A DNA stretch of 64,000 nt from Plectrocnemia conspersa (Eukaryota; Arthropoda; Insecta; Trichoptera; Polycentropodidae). This document shows positions 11,311 through 23,559 of the stretch, piece by piece. The notes under the pieces were generated by a model. It worked only from the letters and a program-made list of their open reading frames with translations. It was not told where the DNA came from and ran no database searches. A program made the position numbers and the translations under genes. Location: NCBI GenBank assembly GCA_009617715.1, contig VTFK01000064.1, positions 620,001-684,000 on the forward strand, given 5' to 3'. Position 1 is the first letter of the stretch. Each line of letters opens with the position of its first letter.

Positions 11311-14300
11311 TTCAGACAAATCTGCAACATTGGGGTTCATTGCTCAAATCTGGTTGCAAACTATTAATATTAAAAAAAAAATCCACGTTGTCCGAACAAC
11401 GCCGGCGAACTATATGAAAATTGCAAGTTTTTTACAAAAAGCAAAATTTAAATTATGTTGCAACGAGTATTTCTCTCATTCTAGAGCATAGCTTCTTAAC
11501 CGGTGGTCCGCGAAGACTTTTTGAATAAAATTAATTTCACTGATTTTACAATTGATTTTGTAATAAAATTAATTTCACATCTGTTTTGTATTCGCTTGTA
11601 TTTGCGTAAGGGTTTTTTAGAAATCGTCTTATCGCAGGTAGTCTTATTTTTATTATTTCGATAAACAATCGAATTTTATGCTGTATTTTTAAATTATATT
11701 TCTTGTTACTGACTGTTATAATACACTTAAATATGGTTATATCAGCATACTGTGTTGCAAAATTAATTGTTTTGAAAAAAAAAATCAATTATATAAATAT
11801 TTATTATTTTATTCCAATGTTGATGGTCCACAAAACATTTTTTGATTTTTTTGGTGGTCCGTGGATGTAAAAAGGTTAAGAAACTATGTTCTAGAGTACT
11901 GCAGATATACACACCGAGTCCGTTGTTCTTCATTCGCTATCTTTACGAAAAACTTGGAGTCGCTGTGGAGGTGATCGATCAAATTCCGATCACACTGTTA
12001 TATTTACTCTCCGTAAAGTTCGTGTAAATTTTCTTGTGTGAAATGAATGTGCCACAGCAAATAAAAAAAATCACTTGGAAAGTGCTTATATAAAATTTTA
12101 AATAATATTATATTTATAGCAAAATACAAAAGTATTAAAATGTCATTTACATTATTTTTTTCTAAAAGGTGCTTGTATGACTTATCTTAGCAAATTCTTG
12201 CCGCAACACATATATATTAATAGATTTGCTAATTATTTTATACTGAATGTTTGATCTCAGATCTAGATTAATTTTTATTTGGAAAAAAAATACATTTTCT
12301 TTAGCCACTGCAACGAGTGAAATACAATCGCTCTCTAAATTATTAAAAACACTTTTTCATTTAAAACAAAACTGCGAAAAATGGTTTTAATTTTTAACAC
12401 TTTTCTAGCTCTGTACCAAAGCCGATTATTAAACCCACATATATTGTAAAGATTATTCACGAAATATATTTTTAAAAGGAATCTTCTCATTTCAACGCAA
12501 CTTGATTATTTTTTAGTTAACAATTTACACACAGTAATATAATTGTATCACTATACCATCTGGAATCAAAACCAAAACTGCGTTAACCATTGGTAGTTAT
12601 TTGTAGTATGTCAGTTGGTAATGTCACATTTCTACGTGTTTGAAAAAAATATCCGTTGATTGTGTACACGTTTTAAAAAATGTAACGAGAAACATTGAAT
12701 ATTGCTAAGTAAAAATGAGAATATAGTGATTAATTTTACAATCGTTATCATATAATAAATGAGGTTTTCCATACATGTCATAATTATGTATGGCTATATA
12801 TTTTCTCTTTTTTGACAAAATGGTTCCAAACATTTTTATTGACACAAATGTTTTCTTATCATACCTGATACAAGCGAAGGCGAGTATTAGTCAATTGTTT
12901 TAACGATAAAAATTCAAAAGCATAAAAAAGATCCATGCGGTAAGTAAGGGGTTAGAAATGCCAATGTACATTGATCGCACAACAAAAAATGATATTTACG
13001 AAAATATCAGTGTTTTACACAATAAAATGTCGGCCACGTTGTTAAAACTTTTTTAATAAATTTTATCGATTTTACTATAATTTTTTTTTTACGTTTTTAA
13101 CGCAATGGGAAATCTTACAAAACAATCTCATTAACTGCTTGAAAATTACATTGTCATCTCATAAATACATTTTTGGGGAGTAATAAATTATATAAAAAAA
13201 TTGCGTGTTAAGCAATACTTTTCTTAATTCCAACATATTTTTAACTTTTACATTGGATTGTAAAATCGAAAGCATGCTGATACAAGCAATGATTTTTTAG
13301 TATTCTATTCAACAGTATATTATTTAAATTTATAAGAAATACCGGAGTATTATATCAATACAGCTCCCAGACATTGCATTTTATTAATTTCTGGTTTCGC
13401 ATAGCAGTGAATTCTTATTATAACAAAAAAAGAAGCAATTCAAAAGCTCAAGAGCGATATTTGCGACGAATTAATAAATTTGGGGCCTAAAATCTATTGA
13501 AAGTATCATGTTAAATAAAAATCTTATTTGTGCCACATGTTACTAAGTAATTGAAAGCTAGAACCAACTAAACGTGTGAATATTGAGTGTGATAATATCA
13601 TATTTAACACTCGTACACCATAGCTTAAAAAATCTATACACCTGTTTATTGTTACATGTTTAGAACATATATTGCGAGGCTTAGAACAATTATATATAAA
13701 TAAAAAAAAAGTGTTTAAAATTCAATATTTAGATATGATAAAATAAAATTGTTACTTTACCAATTATTTTCTGTTGTATTTATATTTAACATTTAAAATC
13801 AGTCATTGAAAATATGTTTAAAAATATCGTTACAATGGCTCAAAAAAAAAATTGTAATTGCTATAAATCAAATCAGTTAATATATTTAATGTTATTGCAA
13901 CTTGAATCAAGCATTAGTATAATAAAATATATTTGAACTTCTCCAATGGTTTGCGACCCCAAACTCAAACACACTTCTCTACATGATGCATTGTCACAAA
14001 TATTTTTATAAACAAAAACATTATTCAAGTCACTATTTTATGAGATATCAGCTTAAATTATATGGGTAAGATTTACCAGGGAATTATTTTAAGATATGTG
14101 CATTAAAATAAATACTTTAATCCATAAAACAGATCCTTTGTGCATTTATGTTAGGTAATCTTCGGAAAATGATTCGTTGTAATTATTCATAGGGTGTTGT
14201 TCTAATCAATGCTCGCTCACCCAATCTGTCCAACATTAATGCACAAACAATCCGTTTTATGGAATAATTATCTTTAAATTATATTACTGGTAAAAGAGAA

Positions 14301-14327
14301 TGAAACCCAGAAATTGGTGTATATAAT
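11311..14327. other. intergenic AT-rich DNA between Usp3 and RpS17
   Basis: About 3 kb with no recognisable exon, RNA gene or element ends. A direct repeat of TGGTCCGYG-like words flanks an AT-rich piece at about 11503-11870 (GGTGGTCCGCG and GGTGGTCCGTG in matching context), hinting at an old insertion. The rest is A/T runs. Confidence 0.5.
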
Positions 14328-14333
14328 TTTATT
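14328..14333 (-). terminator. RpS17 polyadenylation signal AATAAA
   Basis: TTTATT on the plus strand reads AATAAA on the minus strand, 24 bases past the RpS17 stop codon. The short 3' UTR it implies is typical of ribosomal protein genes. Confidence 0.6.
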
Positions 14334-14357
14334 ATAAAATTATTTCAGCATTATAAT

Positions 14358-15253
14358 TTAGTTACGCCTATTGAAAGATTGTGGTTGTTGTGTTAGTTGA
14401 AGACCGGTGATGTTTCCGAAGTCGAGCATCTTCAACATCTCCTTGGTGTCAGGATCGACCTCGATGACATCTTCGATCTCAAGAGCGGACACTTCGGGTA
14501 CGTAGTTGTCGCGACGCTCACGCTCTTCCTCCTGGAGCTTGACTGAGATACCTCCGACCTGAGAGTGTCTCAATCGTCTCATCAAATGGGTGACGAAACT
14601 GAAACAAAACACAACACATCAGCAAAACGAAAAAAAGGTGCTAATTAACCGCTAAATCGAGCTAATGTCAGACTGCCAAGGTGGATCACCATGAAACGTA
14701 AGATATTTACGAAACCATTGTAAATCAAAATCATCATAAAAGCCGTCCTTTCTATAAAATTGTTTTATAACTAGCATACTTTCACTATGAATCATTCATC
14801 TTGAACTAAATTTAGAAAAGTACGTCACAATAATATAAACAACACGGCTTAATCGGCTTCAAATTAACTTTAAGTAAGATAAATAATATTCACTTACCCG
14901 GCAATTTTATTCCTCAAGGGTTTGGTGGGAATGTTTGCAATTTCTTGACATAACCTCTTGTTGGTGTCAAAATCAAGGGTCAACTTCGAGTAGTACTTCT
15001 CGATGATGATCTTGGCGTTCTTTTTGATCGTCTTCGTCCTGACGCGACCCTGGAAAACAAATAATATGACACATGAAACATCGTATACAATTTTAGGTTA
15101 AGTATCAGATTTGATGCAATATCGAGGCGAGACGACTTCGCCATAGATCGCACATATAATAATACATCAAATTCGATAGATAAATGATATATAAAAGTGT
15201 CCAATAGCAAAGGATTGCGACGGATTACAAATGCGAAACGTCGAACGTACCAT
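14358..15253 (-). CDS. RpS17: 40S ribosomal protein S17 (three coding exons)
   Basis: The CDS joins 15253-15251, 15049-14898 and 14598-14358 on the minus strand: 396 nt, 131 residues, the same length as Drosophila RpS17. The first coding exon carries only the ATG, directly followed by the donor GTACG. Exon 2 encodes [13 protein letters not shown] through KPLRNKIAG, and exon 3 [13 protein letters not shown] through SFNRRN. The signature [19 protein letters not shown] and the [11 protein letters not shown] block are unmistakable. eS17 is a component of the small-subunit head and is needed for translation. The upstream pyrimidine tract and short 3' UTR fit a ribosomal protein gene. Both introns (201 and 299 nt) are possible snoRNA hosts, and intron 2 carries a candidate. 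Confidence 0.97.
14661..14744 (-). ncRNA. candidate box C/D snoRNA in RpS17 intron 2
   Basis: On the minus strand a perfect C box (ATGATGA, 14737-14731) is followed about 60 nt later by a D box (CTGA, 14671-14668). A C'-like ATGGTGA (one mismatch) lies between them, about 16 nt before the D box, leaving the guide-length stretch TCCACCTTGGCAGT. The flanks allow only a short GCT/AGC terminal stem. Ribosomal protein introns commonly host such RNAs, and this patch is richer in GC than the rest of the intron. I could not identify an rRNA target, so this stays a prediction. Confidence 0.38.
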
Positions 15254-15290
15254 CTTGACGAGGCGGCCTACGAGAAAGAACGGGAGGCGC
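15251..15290 (-). promoter_or_regulatory. RpS17 5' UTR with TOP-like start
   Basis: Upstream of the ATG the minus strand reads CCCGTTCTTTCTCGTAGGCC. A 5' terminal oligopyrimidine start is plausible at the C at 15278, giving a 5' UTR of about 25 nt before the ATG. TOP tracts couple ribosomal protein mRNA translation to growth signalling. The exact start site is inferred. Confidence 0.5.
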
Positions 15291-16061
15291 CGCGGTGTTG
15301 CCAGTCGGTAAAATTCTCCGGTTTGACAGTATGCAAAATGAACAAAATTAAAGTTAAAATTAACACTCGAGATAAAAGAAATACAATATCAAACATATTT
15401 ATTTAGTATTTAATAAAAACTATCAGTGATTATGCTATTTATTATTTCTGAATAAAAAATAGTTTGTATATTTATGTTAAGTAAAATTTATCTATTACTA
15501 AATTATCTAATTATAGAATTGATAACTGACTGGTAAATCTTTAATTTATATAAAGTGTAAGTCATTTATTTTTAGTGAAACAAATTAATAGATAAGTAAT
15601 AAATTCATTAATTTTACACAAGTTTCAAGTAATATAAAAATCTTTTATTTGATAAAAATTGTAATTTAATTAATAAGAATAATATTTTTATGTCTCTCCT
15701 CCCTCCCTCCTCTTTAACACCTTGAAATTGATGGTTAATTAAATATTTAAACATATTTCAAGTTTTTTATATTCGTCTTAAAGTAAGATTTATATTTTTC
15801 TTGTCGCAGTTAAAAATATATATTGTCATCGAACTTTTTTCTCATAGATTTGTGTTATTTATTATATTCAACTTTAATATGCATAAGAAAGACATTAACT
15901 ATATCTCAAACTGTCGGATGAGACCAGAGCCGTAGAAAAAAGGAGACAGTTGAACCCGGGCGTAAGATTGAGGAGGACGCCAAAACGAAGTTGGTAATAA
16001 TCCATATTCAAATAATATATTTGTATTTATATTGTGAGGGCCTATTTATATATTCATTTAT
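15291..16061. other. AT-rich stretch upstream of RpS17
   Basis: After about 60 bases of GC-rich promoter sequence this becomes AT-rich DNA without recognisable genes. A CT-rich run (CTCCTCCCTCCCTCC) lies near 15696. A small GC-elevated patch at about 15920-15995 has no recognisable coding content. Confidence 0.5.
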
Positions 16062-16856
16062 TTTATTATGGCCAAAACATGGCGGCACTCTTGTAATACG
16101 AACGTAACGGCGATACATTCTCTTCGTGGACTTCGACGGATAAACAGTGGCGGTGGGACCTCGTCTACCATTCACTTTCGTATTATTAATTTGTCAGAAT
16201 AAGCTTAGCTTGCTGATTAATCGCTTACAACCTTTCAATTGGTATTGAAAAGCTAGTGCAATAGTTTAAAAAATCTAATGCCGTAGTTAAAAAATCTGCA
16301 TTTCTGCTTAATAGTTTATCAACACAATAAACGAAACGACAACTTTAAATTCTTGTTATATAACGAAATCACTAAAACAACCAAACTCTACTATTCGAAA
16401 GTTAAGAACGAAATGACTGAAAAACACTTCCCGAAAAAAAAACCGTGTATGTATATGGATATTTCTTAAAAAAGGGCAATTTACTAAGAGAGTTTCTTGG
16501 CTTTTGTTACTAAAATGCAATAACGAAAACGTCGAATCGGAGAAGTTTAGATTTTAAAAATTCTCCGTTCTGTACGCTTGTTTGATTTTTTTGGAAAAAA
16601 AATTATGCAAAAATAACAAAGAAGAGAATTTTTAAAATAAAATATTTTGCCAGACAAATGGTGACGAGTAGCAATTAGACACAAATTAAGCCGCTGTAAT
16701 AGTATTTTATAGAGATATTGTTTAAATATTATTAATAAGAAAGTGAACGGTAGACAAGGTCTCACTGCCACTGTCTATCCGTTGAAGTCCACCAAGAGAA
16801 TGTATCGCCGTCACGTTCGTATTACCAGAGTGCCGCCAAGTTTTGGCCATAATAAA
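16062..16856. mobile_element. 795-bp non-autonomous DNA transposon with long inverted repeats
   Basis: About 128 bases at the left end (16062-16190) are repeated in inverted orientation at the right end (about 16728-16856), with roughly one mismatch in ten. The termini read TTTATTATGGCCAAAAC on both sides inward. If the element starts at TGGCCAAAAC, a TA dinucleotide lies on each side, compatible with Tc1/mariner-like insertion, but the AT flanks are themselves palindromic so the boundary is ambiguous. The interior, about 540 bases, is AT-rich and has no transposase-like reading frame. Confidence 0.8.
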
Positions 16857-18159
16857 CAATGATAGCGAATCTAAGAGACAAATCTAACCTCACCGGCGAA
16901 CGGTTGATGATGCTCGATTTATATAAAGTTAAAAAATATAGAACAGTGTACCTATTCAATCAATGACCAGTATATATCAAGCTAAGTCGTTAAATAGCGA
17001 ACTTAATCTATGTATGATCGCCATTGGCGTTCTCTCCATACTGTTAATCTTTCAACAGCCGACTTCGCATCTTCCCCCCTCTTTAATTCGCATCAAATAG
17101 ATATATTCTATTTAGGTTTTTATTGCTTTCCATCGAATAGCTAAGGTCAGCGCATCAGCGCTCAAATAATATCAGATTATATTATTTAACAATATTGTTT
17201 GATAATTTTAAATTAATATTGCGCCAATATATGATAGCATGGCGCCATAGGCGATCGTACTTGTACTACTGACTTCCGTACTGCGTGGACGCGGTGGCGA
17301 GGCTACGTATAATGATACTTAAAATTAAATACAACAAGTAAAATCACATTAAGTGTAGCAATTATGGCCCTTTGAGCCCCGGTAAGACAGCCTTTCCATG
17401 TTAAGGTCACACGCATGAGAAAAAAAACACCGATTTCTCATTGAGGAGAGAAGTTAAATAATAGTTAATTTAGCTATGTAGAGATAAATTTCAATAAATA
17501 TTGCTGTTTTGTGTTAGGTTTAAAGTATGTATTATTTTAGTTAAAAAGATAAATTCGCCAACCACTCCGTTTTCCACTTATTTTATCACATTCTATTTTG
17601 CGCCGTGAATTGATAGACACCTCTTTATCATTTTCATAGGTGGCAACATTATTACTGAAGAATAAAACAATGCAAGCCTCGGTTCTTAATGTGGTTGCCA
17701 TGGCTTGTTTAAATGTATTTTTTTTTAAATTTATTTTCGTGTTTTGTTTATTTTCGTGTTTGTAGTGTTTTGATTCCATTTTTATTTTTGTAAAAAATAT
17801 ATTATTCTTGTTTAAATTGTATAGCGGCATCTCTTAGTAGTATTTGAAAAATAATATTTGATGCCATCTGTGATCGTATACATAAATTAATAATATTTTG
17901 TTACTGTTTGCATTCTAAGCTTGTTTTGAAAAAAGCTTAAATATTAATTCTAAAGATGTCCAAATTCTGGAGTAAGTTGCGCAGAAGCGATGACAAGTAA
18001 ACAAATGTCATCTGTCACTAGAACGACTAGGTTATGAAACAGTGAGTATACATTCTATTGTCATTCTTATTGGAATTGAATGCAATCCGCGCATAATTAA
18101 TTCTTAGCAAATCGAATGTTGCCATAACGCACTCGAGTGCGACATGTAAATTGCTATGT
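16857..18159. other. gene-free stretch upstream of the 18.6-kb promoter
   Basis: Mostly AT-rich. A patch at about 17230-17300 has higher GC without coding features. No exon or repeat boundary is clear. Confidence 0.45.
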
Positions 18160-18167
18160 TATCGATA
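18160..18167. promoter_or_regulatory. perfect DRE octamer TATCGATA
   Basis: TATCGATA matches the Drosophila DREF site exactly. It lies about 450 bases upstream of a candidate transcription start, and a palindromic E-box-like CACTCGAGTG lies about 30 bases before it. Such sites are typical of insect housekeeping promoters, although an 8-mer can occur by chance in AT-rich DNA. Confidence 0.35.
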
Positions 18168-18613
18168 ATTACATTTGTTGTTATATGTTTACATTCATTC
18201 AATATTGTGATGCAGCTTTTGGTTCAATTGTCACTAATGAAAGCTTATAAAATGGCTTTTGAGTGAATATTTTTGTACAAAGGGAGTAAATATTAATTAA
18301 AATGTACCAAATACATGTGTATGGATTTTGTGTATTGTGTGCGGATGTCACGTACTAAATAAATTAATATTTTAGGAGGTGCTTCTTATGTCAAATAAAA
18401 TTATTAAAAAAAAAAACAATAATATTTTTTTGATACACATATGAAATTTATTTTCAGATGGTGTTGCAACGCAAAGAAAATGGCATCATCAGCATCGCAC
18501 ACGCCTCGGACGTGTTTATTATATCAATCTTATAGCGGTGTTGCGAAGGTTAAACATCATTCGCTCGCCGCGTTTCACATTTGTGTCGGAGGCGAAAGTG
18601 GGTTTGGTGTATT

Positions 18614-18647
18614 TCAGTCTGTCAGGCGAATTTGACTCGTGCGGTTC
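18614..18647 (+). promoter_or_regulatory. core promoter with Inr and DPE
   Basis: TCAGTC at 18614-18619 is a perfect arthropod initiator with A+1 at 18616. GGTTC at 18643-18647 falls exactly at +28 to +32 and fits the DPE consensus RGWYV. There is no TATA box. GC content rises here and stays high for about 170 bases. The spacing match is what makes the call. Confidence 0.5.
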
Positions 18648-18876
18648 TTTGCTCAATCTCGTCTTGTGCGCTTCCGTTTCCGGCTCGCGAGTGCTGTGTC
18701 GTGTGTGAGTCCGGAGGACGCGACCTGTCCTTCCGGTGTCAGTGTTGGGTGCAGTGGGGAGTGAGGTACGCGGGGATCGTGTAAAACATGACCAACGTCA
18801 ATAGATAACGACTACTTGATTTGCCATCTACAAGCAACGCCGACTAGTCTACATTGCAACGATTGACCACTTTAAG
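18616..18876 (+). other. putative non-coding first exon of an unidentified plus-strand gene
   Basis: From the predicted start to the donor AAG|GTAAATAAC (18876/18877) this is 261 bases of GC-elevated sequence without a credible protein start. The only notable ATG (18788) opens a six-codon upstream frame, MTNVNR then stop. No later exon is recognisable on the plus strand up to 64 kb, so if this is real the first intron is very long or the coding exons lie beyond the window. The alternative is a promoter for a non-coding RNA. Confidence 0.4.
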
Positions 18877-20721
18877 GTAAATAACGTTTATGTTTATAAA
18901 AGTTACTGGCGAAAAGGCGATGCACTCTTATAAAAATCAATTAGGCGTGTTGATCAACACGCGTTGTTTTATGACCATTAACATGGCCGTCAGCGGAAAT
19001 TTCATATCAGCTGTTCGCGCGCAAAACAACCGGAAATCGATTACAGTTAAATTAACGTTCAAGATAATCATTATTTAAATCGGTGAACGTTTTTATACGA
19101 TGCGATAACGTTATTATGTTATCCGTAACGTATTAAATAATAATAGTACTTAATAATTGTAGTAATTCGCGCGGAACCGATATAGGAAAACTTATGTATG
19201 AAATTCATCAATGAAAATATATTTATCAGAGTTCAATGAAAAAGCTGTTTATCTATACTATAAGAATTTGCGAGTTTGTTCTTGTTTACATTATGTCAAA
19301 ATATTATCAGAGTTAGATAATAGGCATTCATATTAAAAATATGTATTTATCAAAGCGATTGAAGACAAAACGGGACTTTATAAGTTGACCCTGAACTTTA
19401 AAAGCTTCTGTCCCAATTTCACAGTAACTTGATTGGTCGGATTTTAGACCTCATGCTGCTCTTATCCTCTTAAATTGTTAATATCAAAATATACGATCGG
19501 TTTATATGATTTATTTTAGACATCATACTTTTCCGAGTCGTTTGATACAAAGAAATAGCTTTTATGGTAGTATTTAATCGGTCGGAAAACAGTTATGTTA
19601 TGTGAATATCATTATAGAGGGGTAAGATAGTTTTTAATTTGTATCTTTATACTAACTAATACTGTACTTAATATCTGAATTATTGTTATACGTTGCCAGT
19701 TCATGATCTTAAAATAGCCTTGATCATGCATGCACACACTTATGACGACATCGCTAAAATTTGCTCAGAGATCTTTGACGTTCTCTTAGTTTATCCAAAT
19801 ATTGCATGTACAAAATCGTAAAAAAATAAGCTTACACAAAAACGCTTCATTGACTCGTTACATTTTTAAACTAACGTAAACGTTTACGTTACAACCAAGC
19901 AGCGATAAAAAAAGAGCCCAGCCAAGTTATACTATATACCTAAACATTTCGTAACAAGGAACGTTTTTGTATTGATTTTCTATATTATTTTGAAAGTTTC
20001 AGAAGTGGTCCATAACAGTTACGACAATTTCGAGCAACCTTTGCGATTTCGCTTTATGACTCCTTTTTATCTACTTTTATATTTTACTATATATTATCCC
20101 CTTTCATTTGTGTTATGAAACCGCACATCAAATCCTTTCTATTCACGTTTTCGTGCTCACAAATGCTAAAAGGACAAGTTCGATCGTTGATCCGCTTAAA
20201 GACTAGTTCTAAAATTAGTGCTTGATATTCGCATCATCATGTCGTGCCGTAATTATACGTATTTTAGCATATAATAATGTGTGTTATCGTTTCACGTCAT
20301 GCAAAGACAGATGTTCTCAAACTACTAGGCACAATGGAATAATGAATAGGATCGCAACCACCGAACCGTGACGTTCGAGACACTTTCTATTATCACAAAA
20401 ATAATATTAAACAGCGACCAGCGATACGCAATCTTTTGACGTAATGTGATTTTAAATAAAATCGAAAGTCGATCAAAAGTCGTGAATTGTAAAAAAAGCA
20501 AACAAGAATCGTATTAACCCAAATTGAAAACTGAAATTTAAAATGTTTCAAATTGGCGAATGAATAAATTAACATTTCTTTCGTTTTTTATATTAAATGA
20601 ATAAATACAACTTAATAAATAACCAACTTAAGTTTAAAACATATTAGAAGTTAGATGTAATTGACAAATTTATTGCTTTTGTACAATGTGTTAACAACAG
20701 AGACGTCATTTTAGATTTTTC
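18877..20721. other. AT-rich stretch, no gene seen
   Basis: Sequence downstream of the putative first exon. It has moderate GC for about 200 bases and is then AT-rich. No exons, element ends or RNA genes are apparent. Confidence 0.5.
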
Positions 20722-20890
20722 GTGCTGACGCCGTTGCAGTGGGAACGCTTATTTCCGAGCGTTCCCACTGCAACGACACGGACACGATTTTATTGCTTTT
20801 GACGTGGATTTTTGACTTCTGAGAAGTGATAATTGTTTTTGTGCCCTCCTATTGACTTTGAAATTAAAATTAAAATTCTCTTTGAATATA
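20722..20890. repeat. fold-back repeat family, copy B
   Basis: A perfect 18-bp stem (20732-20749 with 20758-20775; core GCAGTGGGAACGCT) around an 8-base loop is followed by the family's right flank: TTTATTGCTTTTGACGTGG, then a GACTTCTGAGAAGTGATAATTG-type block. Only the hairpin and one arm are present, so the copy is truncated on its left. Confidence 0.65.
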
Positions 20891-23559
20891 CTTTTACCAA
20901 CTCTTATGTCAGAATATCCAAATACAGACAACTATGGAAGAATATACGAGATGCCACGTCTCTCTGTACTTCTTCTGCTTATACGTCAATGTTCGATTAA
21001 TAAAAAAAATCTGATGATATTCTAAAATTTCTGTTTTTTTTTTAAAAATTTGGAAAACTGAAGTTGGAACAACCTTTATCAATATATTCTTTTAAAAACT
21101 ATTCATCATGATATTCATCTATAAGATTAGGAGAATCTAAGAATATTTGATCTGTGATGATCGATCGGAATTATTTTTATATATTATATTATCACTATTT
21201 TCTGTTTTTTAATTTCACACGATAGAAATTAAAAAAACATATGGAATTTAAAAACAGGACTTTCGGGTATTAGTTACTGATTTATACCACTGGTCTATCG
21301 TGCTATTATAGAAGCTTAAGAGGCTATGGTTTTAAAATAAACAAAAAGTATGATTTTAGGGCGCTGGATGCGATAGCTAGTACTGACATTCTGGTTCTAA
21401 CGCGTAACAGAAGAGGATGCGATCGTGACCCTCGAAGGAAATCCAGCACTCTACAGTAATTTTAACTATTAGCGGCATACAAATTTCTGTGAGAATTCAG
21501 CGAATCGAATCTAAACGCTCCTATAAGATAGGTGTTGGGATACAGAAACGGATAATAACCAAATATTCTCATATAAAAATATTTCAAGCTTCTTTTCAGA
21601 ACATTTTTAGATTAAGATTAAGTATTTAGTTACTCTGGGATTCTAAATTATAAATCTCAATTCAAAAATGTTGCGATATATGTGATAGAGGTCGCGAATT
21701 ACTGACAGATTATTAAAGTGAAACGCGTTCCTAATAACAAAACTAAGTATATTGGAAGATTTTTGCCAGACTTCGTTTACGTTTAGTAAGAACTTTCTCT
21801 TGCTCTCATATGCGATTCCTAGATCATAAATGAAAGTTTCTTTAGATTCTGATAGAAAAAAAGAATAGGACAATTTTATAGCATTTATTGACACTATAAA
21901 GCAGGTGGTTAATGGAAGCTCATTTCCACATATAATCTAAATCTTTGTAGATAGTAAAGAGTCCGCAACAGATCGAATGCATCTTAAAAAAATTAAATCA
22001 TCAACATAAAAAAAATCTGAAATTTCGAACTGCCATATTTATGTCGTTAATAACTATGTAGAATCTTATTAGATTATGTGCATAGTTTTGCAAGTCGTTT
22101 CAAACTCTTGGCTGCTATCTGGTGGCTGCATGGCTCTCAATTCAATGATAATATTGTAGCTAGAGTAATTTTTTTTCTGAAGCGGAGTATTGGCTTTTGT
22201 TCTAAAAATCTCGCCATCCACTTAAATTAGTAAAAGTAGAAGCTTTTAGAGATTCGAAAGAGGGTAGAAGTCAAATCTGTCGAATTATTTTATTGTCACC
22301 GCTTTAATGAATAGGTTTTTTAGCATTGTTCTTTGAGGTATATATTATGCATTTTGCTAATGTAAATTTGTTCTCTAATTTTGTAAATCTCTATTTTTTA
22401 TGATATTATTTGGGTCGATAATTAAACGCACTTATTTCAGGTTTTGAGGGCAAATGGGTGCGACCTTGCAGCCAAAATAGACACTAGAAAAACTGGTTAC
22501 AATTTATTGTTATTAATTACAATTTATCACAAAGAAATAGTGTTAAGTTGTATTTCATATACTGAGCGCTGATGGATAAATTATGTCCTCTGGATGATCC
22601 GCTATTGTCTCTTGTATGGATGCGGCTCTCTCTTCGTTTGTCTCGAATGTCTGCTGTCTGATCTTGCTTCGAATTGTGTGATTGTTTCGTCCCAAATTGT
22701 GACAAAACGTCATATCCTTTATATTGTTGGTTTGAGACAACGCAGTCGAATCACATATGTGGCTGTTGGTGGCGCCATTGCATCTCTCGATTATTCAATT
22801 AACGATATATGTGGAACTGAAAGGTGAAATTTTAAAGACCGGGAATACAAGAAACCATAGCGGTTTTTACGCTGGAAAGACGCATTGTCTATCGCACATA
22901 ATCTAGGCACAAAATGATAGTTTTTATAGTGCTTACGAACTGGTAATGTGCTAGTAGGTAGTATGTGTTCTGTAAAATTATAATATTTATTATTCTTTTA
23001 TTTATATTTAGCCCTTTTATTAAAACATGTTAGTATTTCCATTTCATTATATTTTAAATGGTCGTTTGAATGACCTCAGCGTTAATGGTGCAGCTGATTG
23101 GATCTCCCACATTTATGTAAATATATTTTAAGTTCAAATTTATATTTTTTATCTTAATATGTATTTACAGTGACTAATCGATAAAATATCTGAGTTCAAA
23201 GTCCATATTACACACTTCTATCGTGTCTAATAAGTGATGTCTATATAATTATAATTCCGATTGATCGTCACAGATAAGATTTTTTAATTTATATAACTTG
23301 ATTTCAGTGGTTGAGTTTCTCCCGCTGTAACGCATTAGGCTAACGCCTCTCATGTTGTAGTGGAAGTATATATACAATATTTTTTTAACTGAGTTATTAT
23401 GAATAAAATCTCAAATCTTTCATGGTTATTAAATACATCGGTTTTTCAACGGGTTAAATCTCGATATTTTAGTCACAAAATCTCAAAGTCGTTTGCCACT
23501 CGAGATATAAAGATACTTTGGTGCTTTGTGTATATGTTTCAGTGAATGTGAATTTATCA
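20891..23559. other. gene-free stretch
   Basis: AT-rich DNA. A GC-elevated patch at about 21360-21440 and another at 22540-22830 are noncoding as far as I can tell. The second stays open for up to about 75 codons in several frames, has no recognisable domain, and loosely resembles 690-960. Confidence 0.45.

Noticed and set aside
15053..15250. Possible C/D snoRNA in RpS17 intron 1
   Set aside because: The TGATGTA-like C box lies inside a stem with CATCAAAT and the CTGA falls outside the expected geometry, so it is weaker than the intron 2 candidate.
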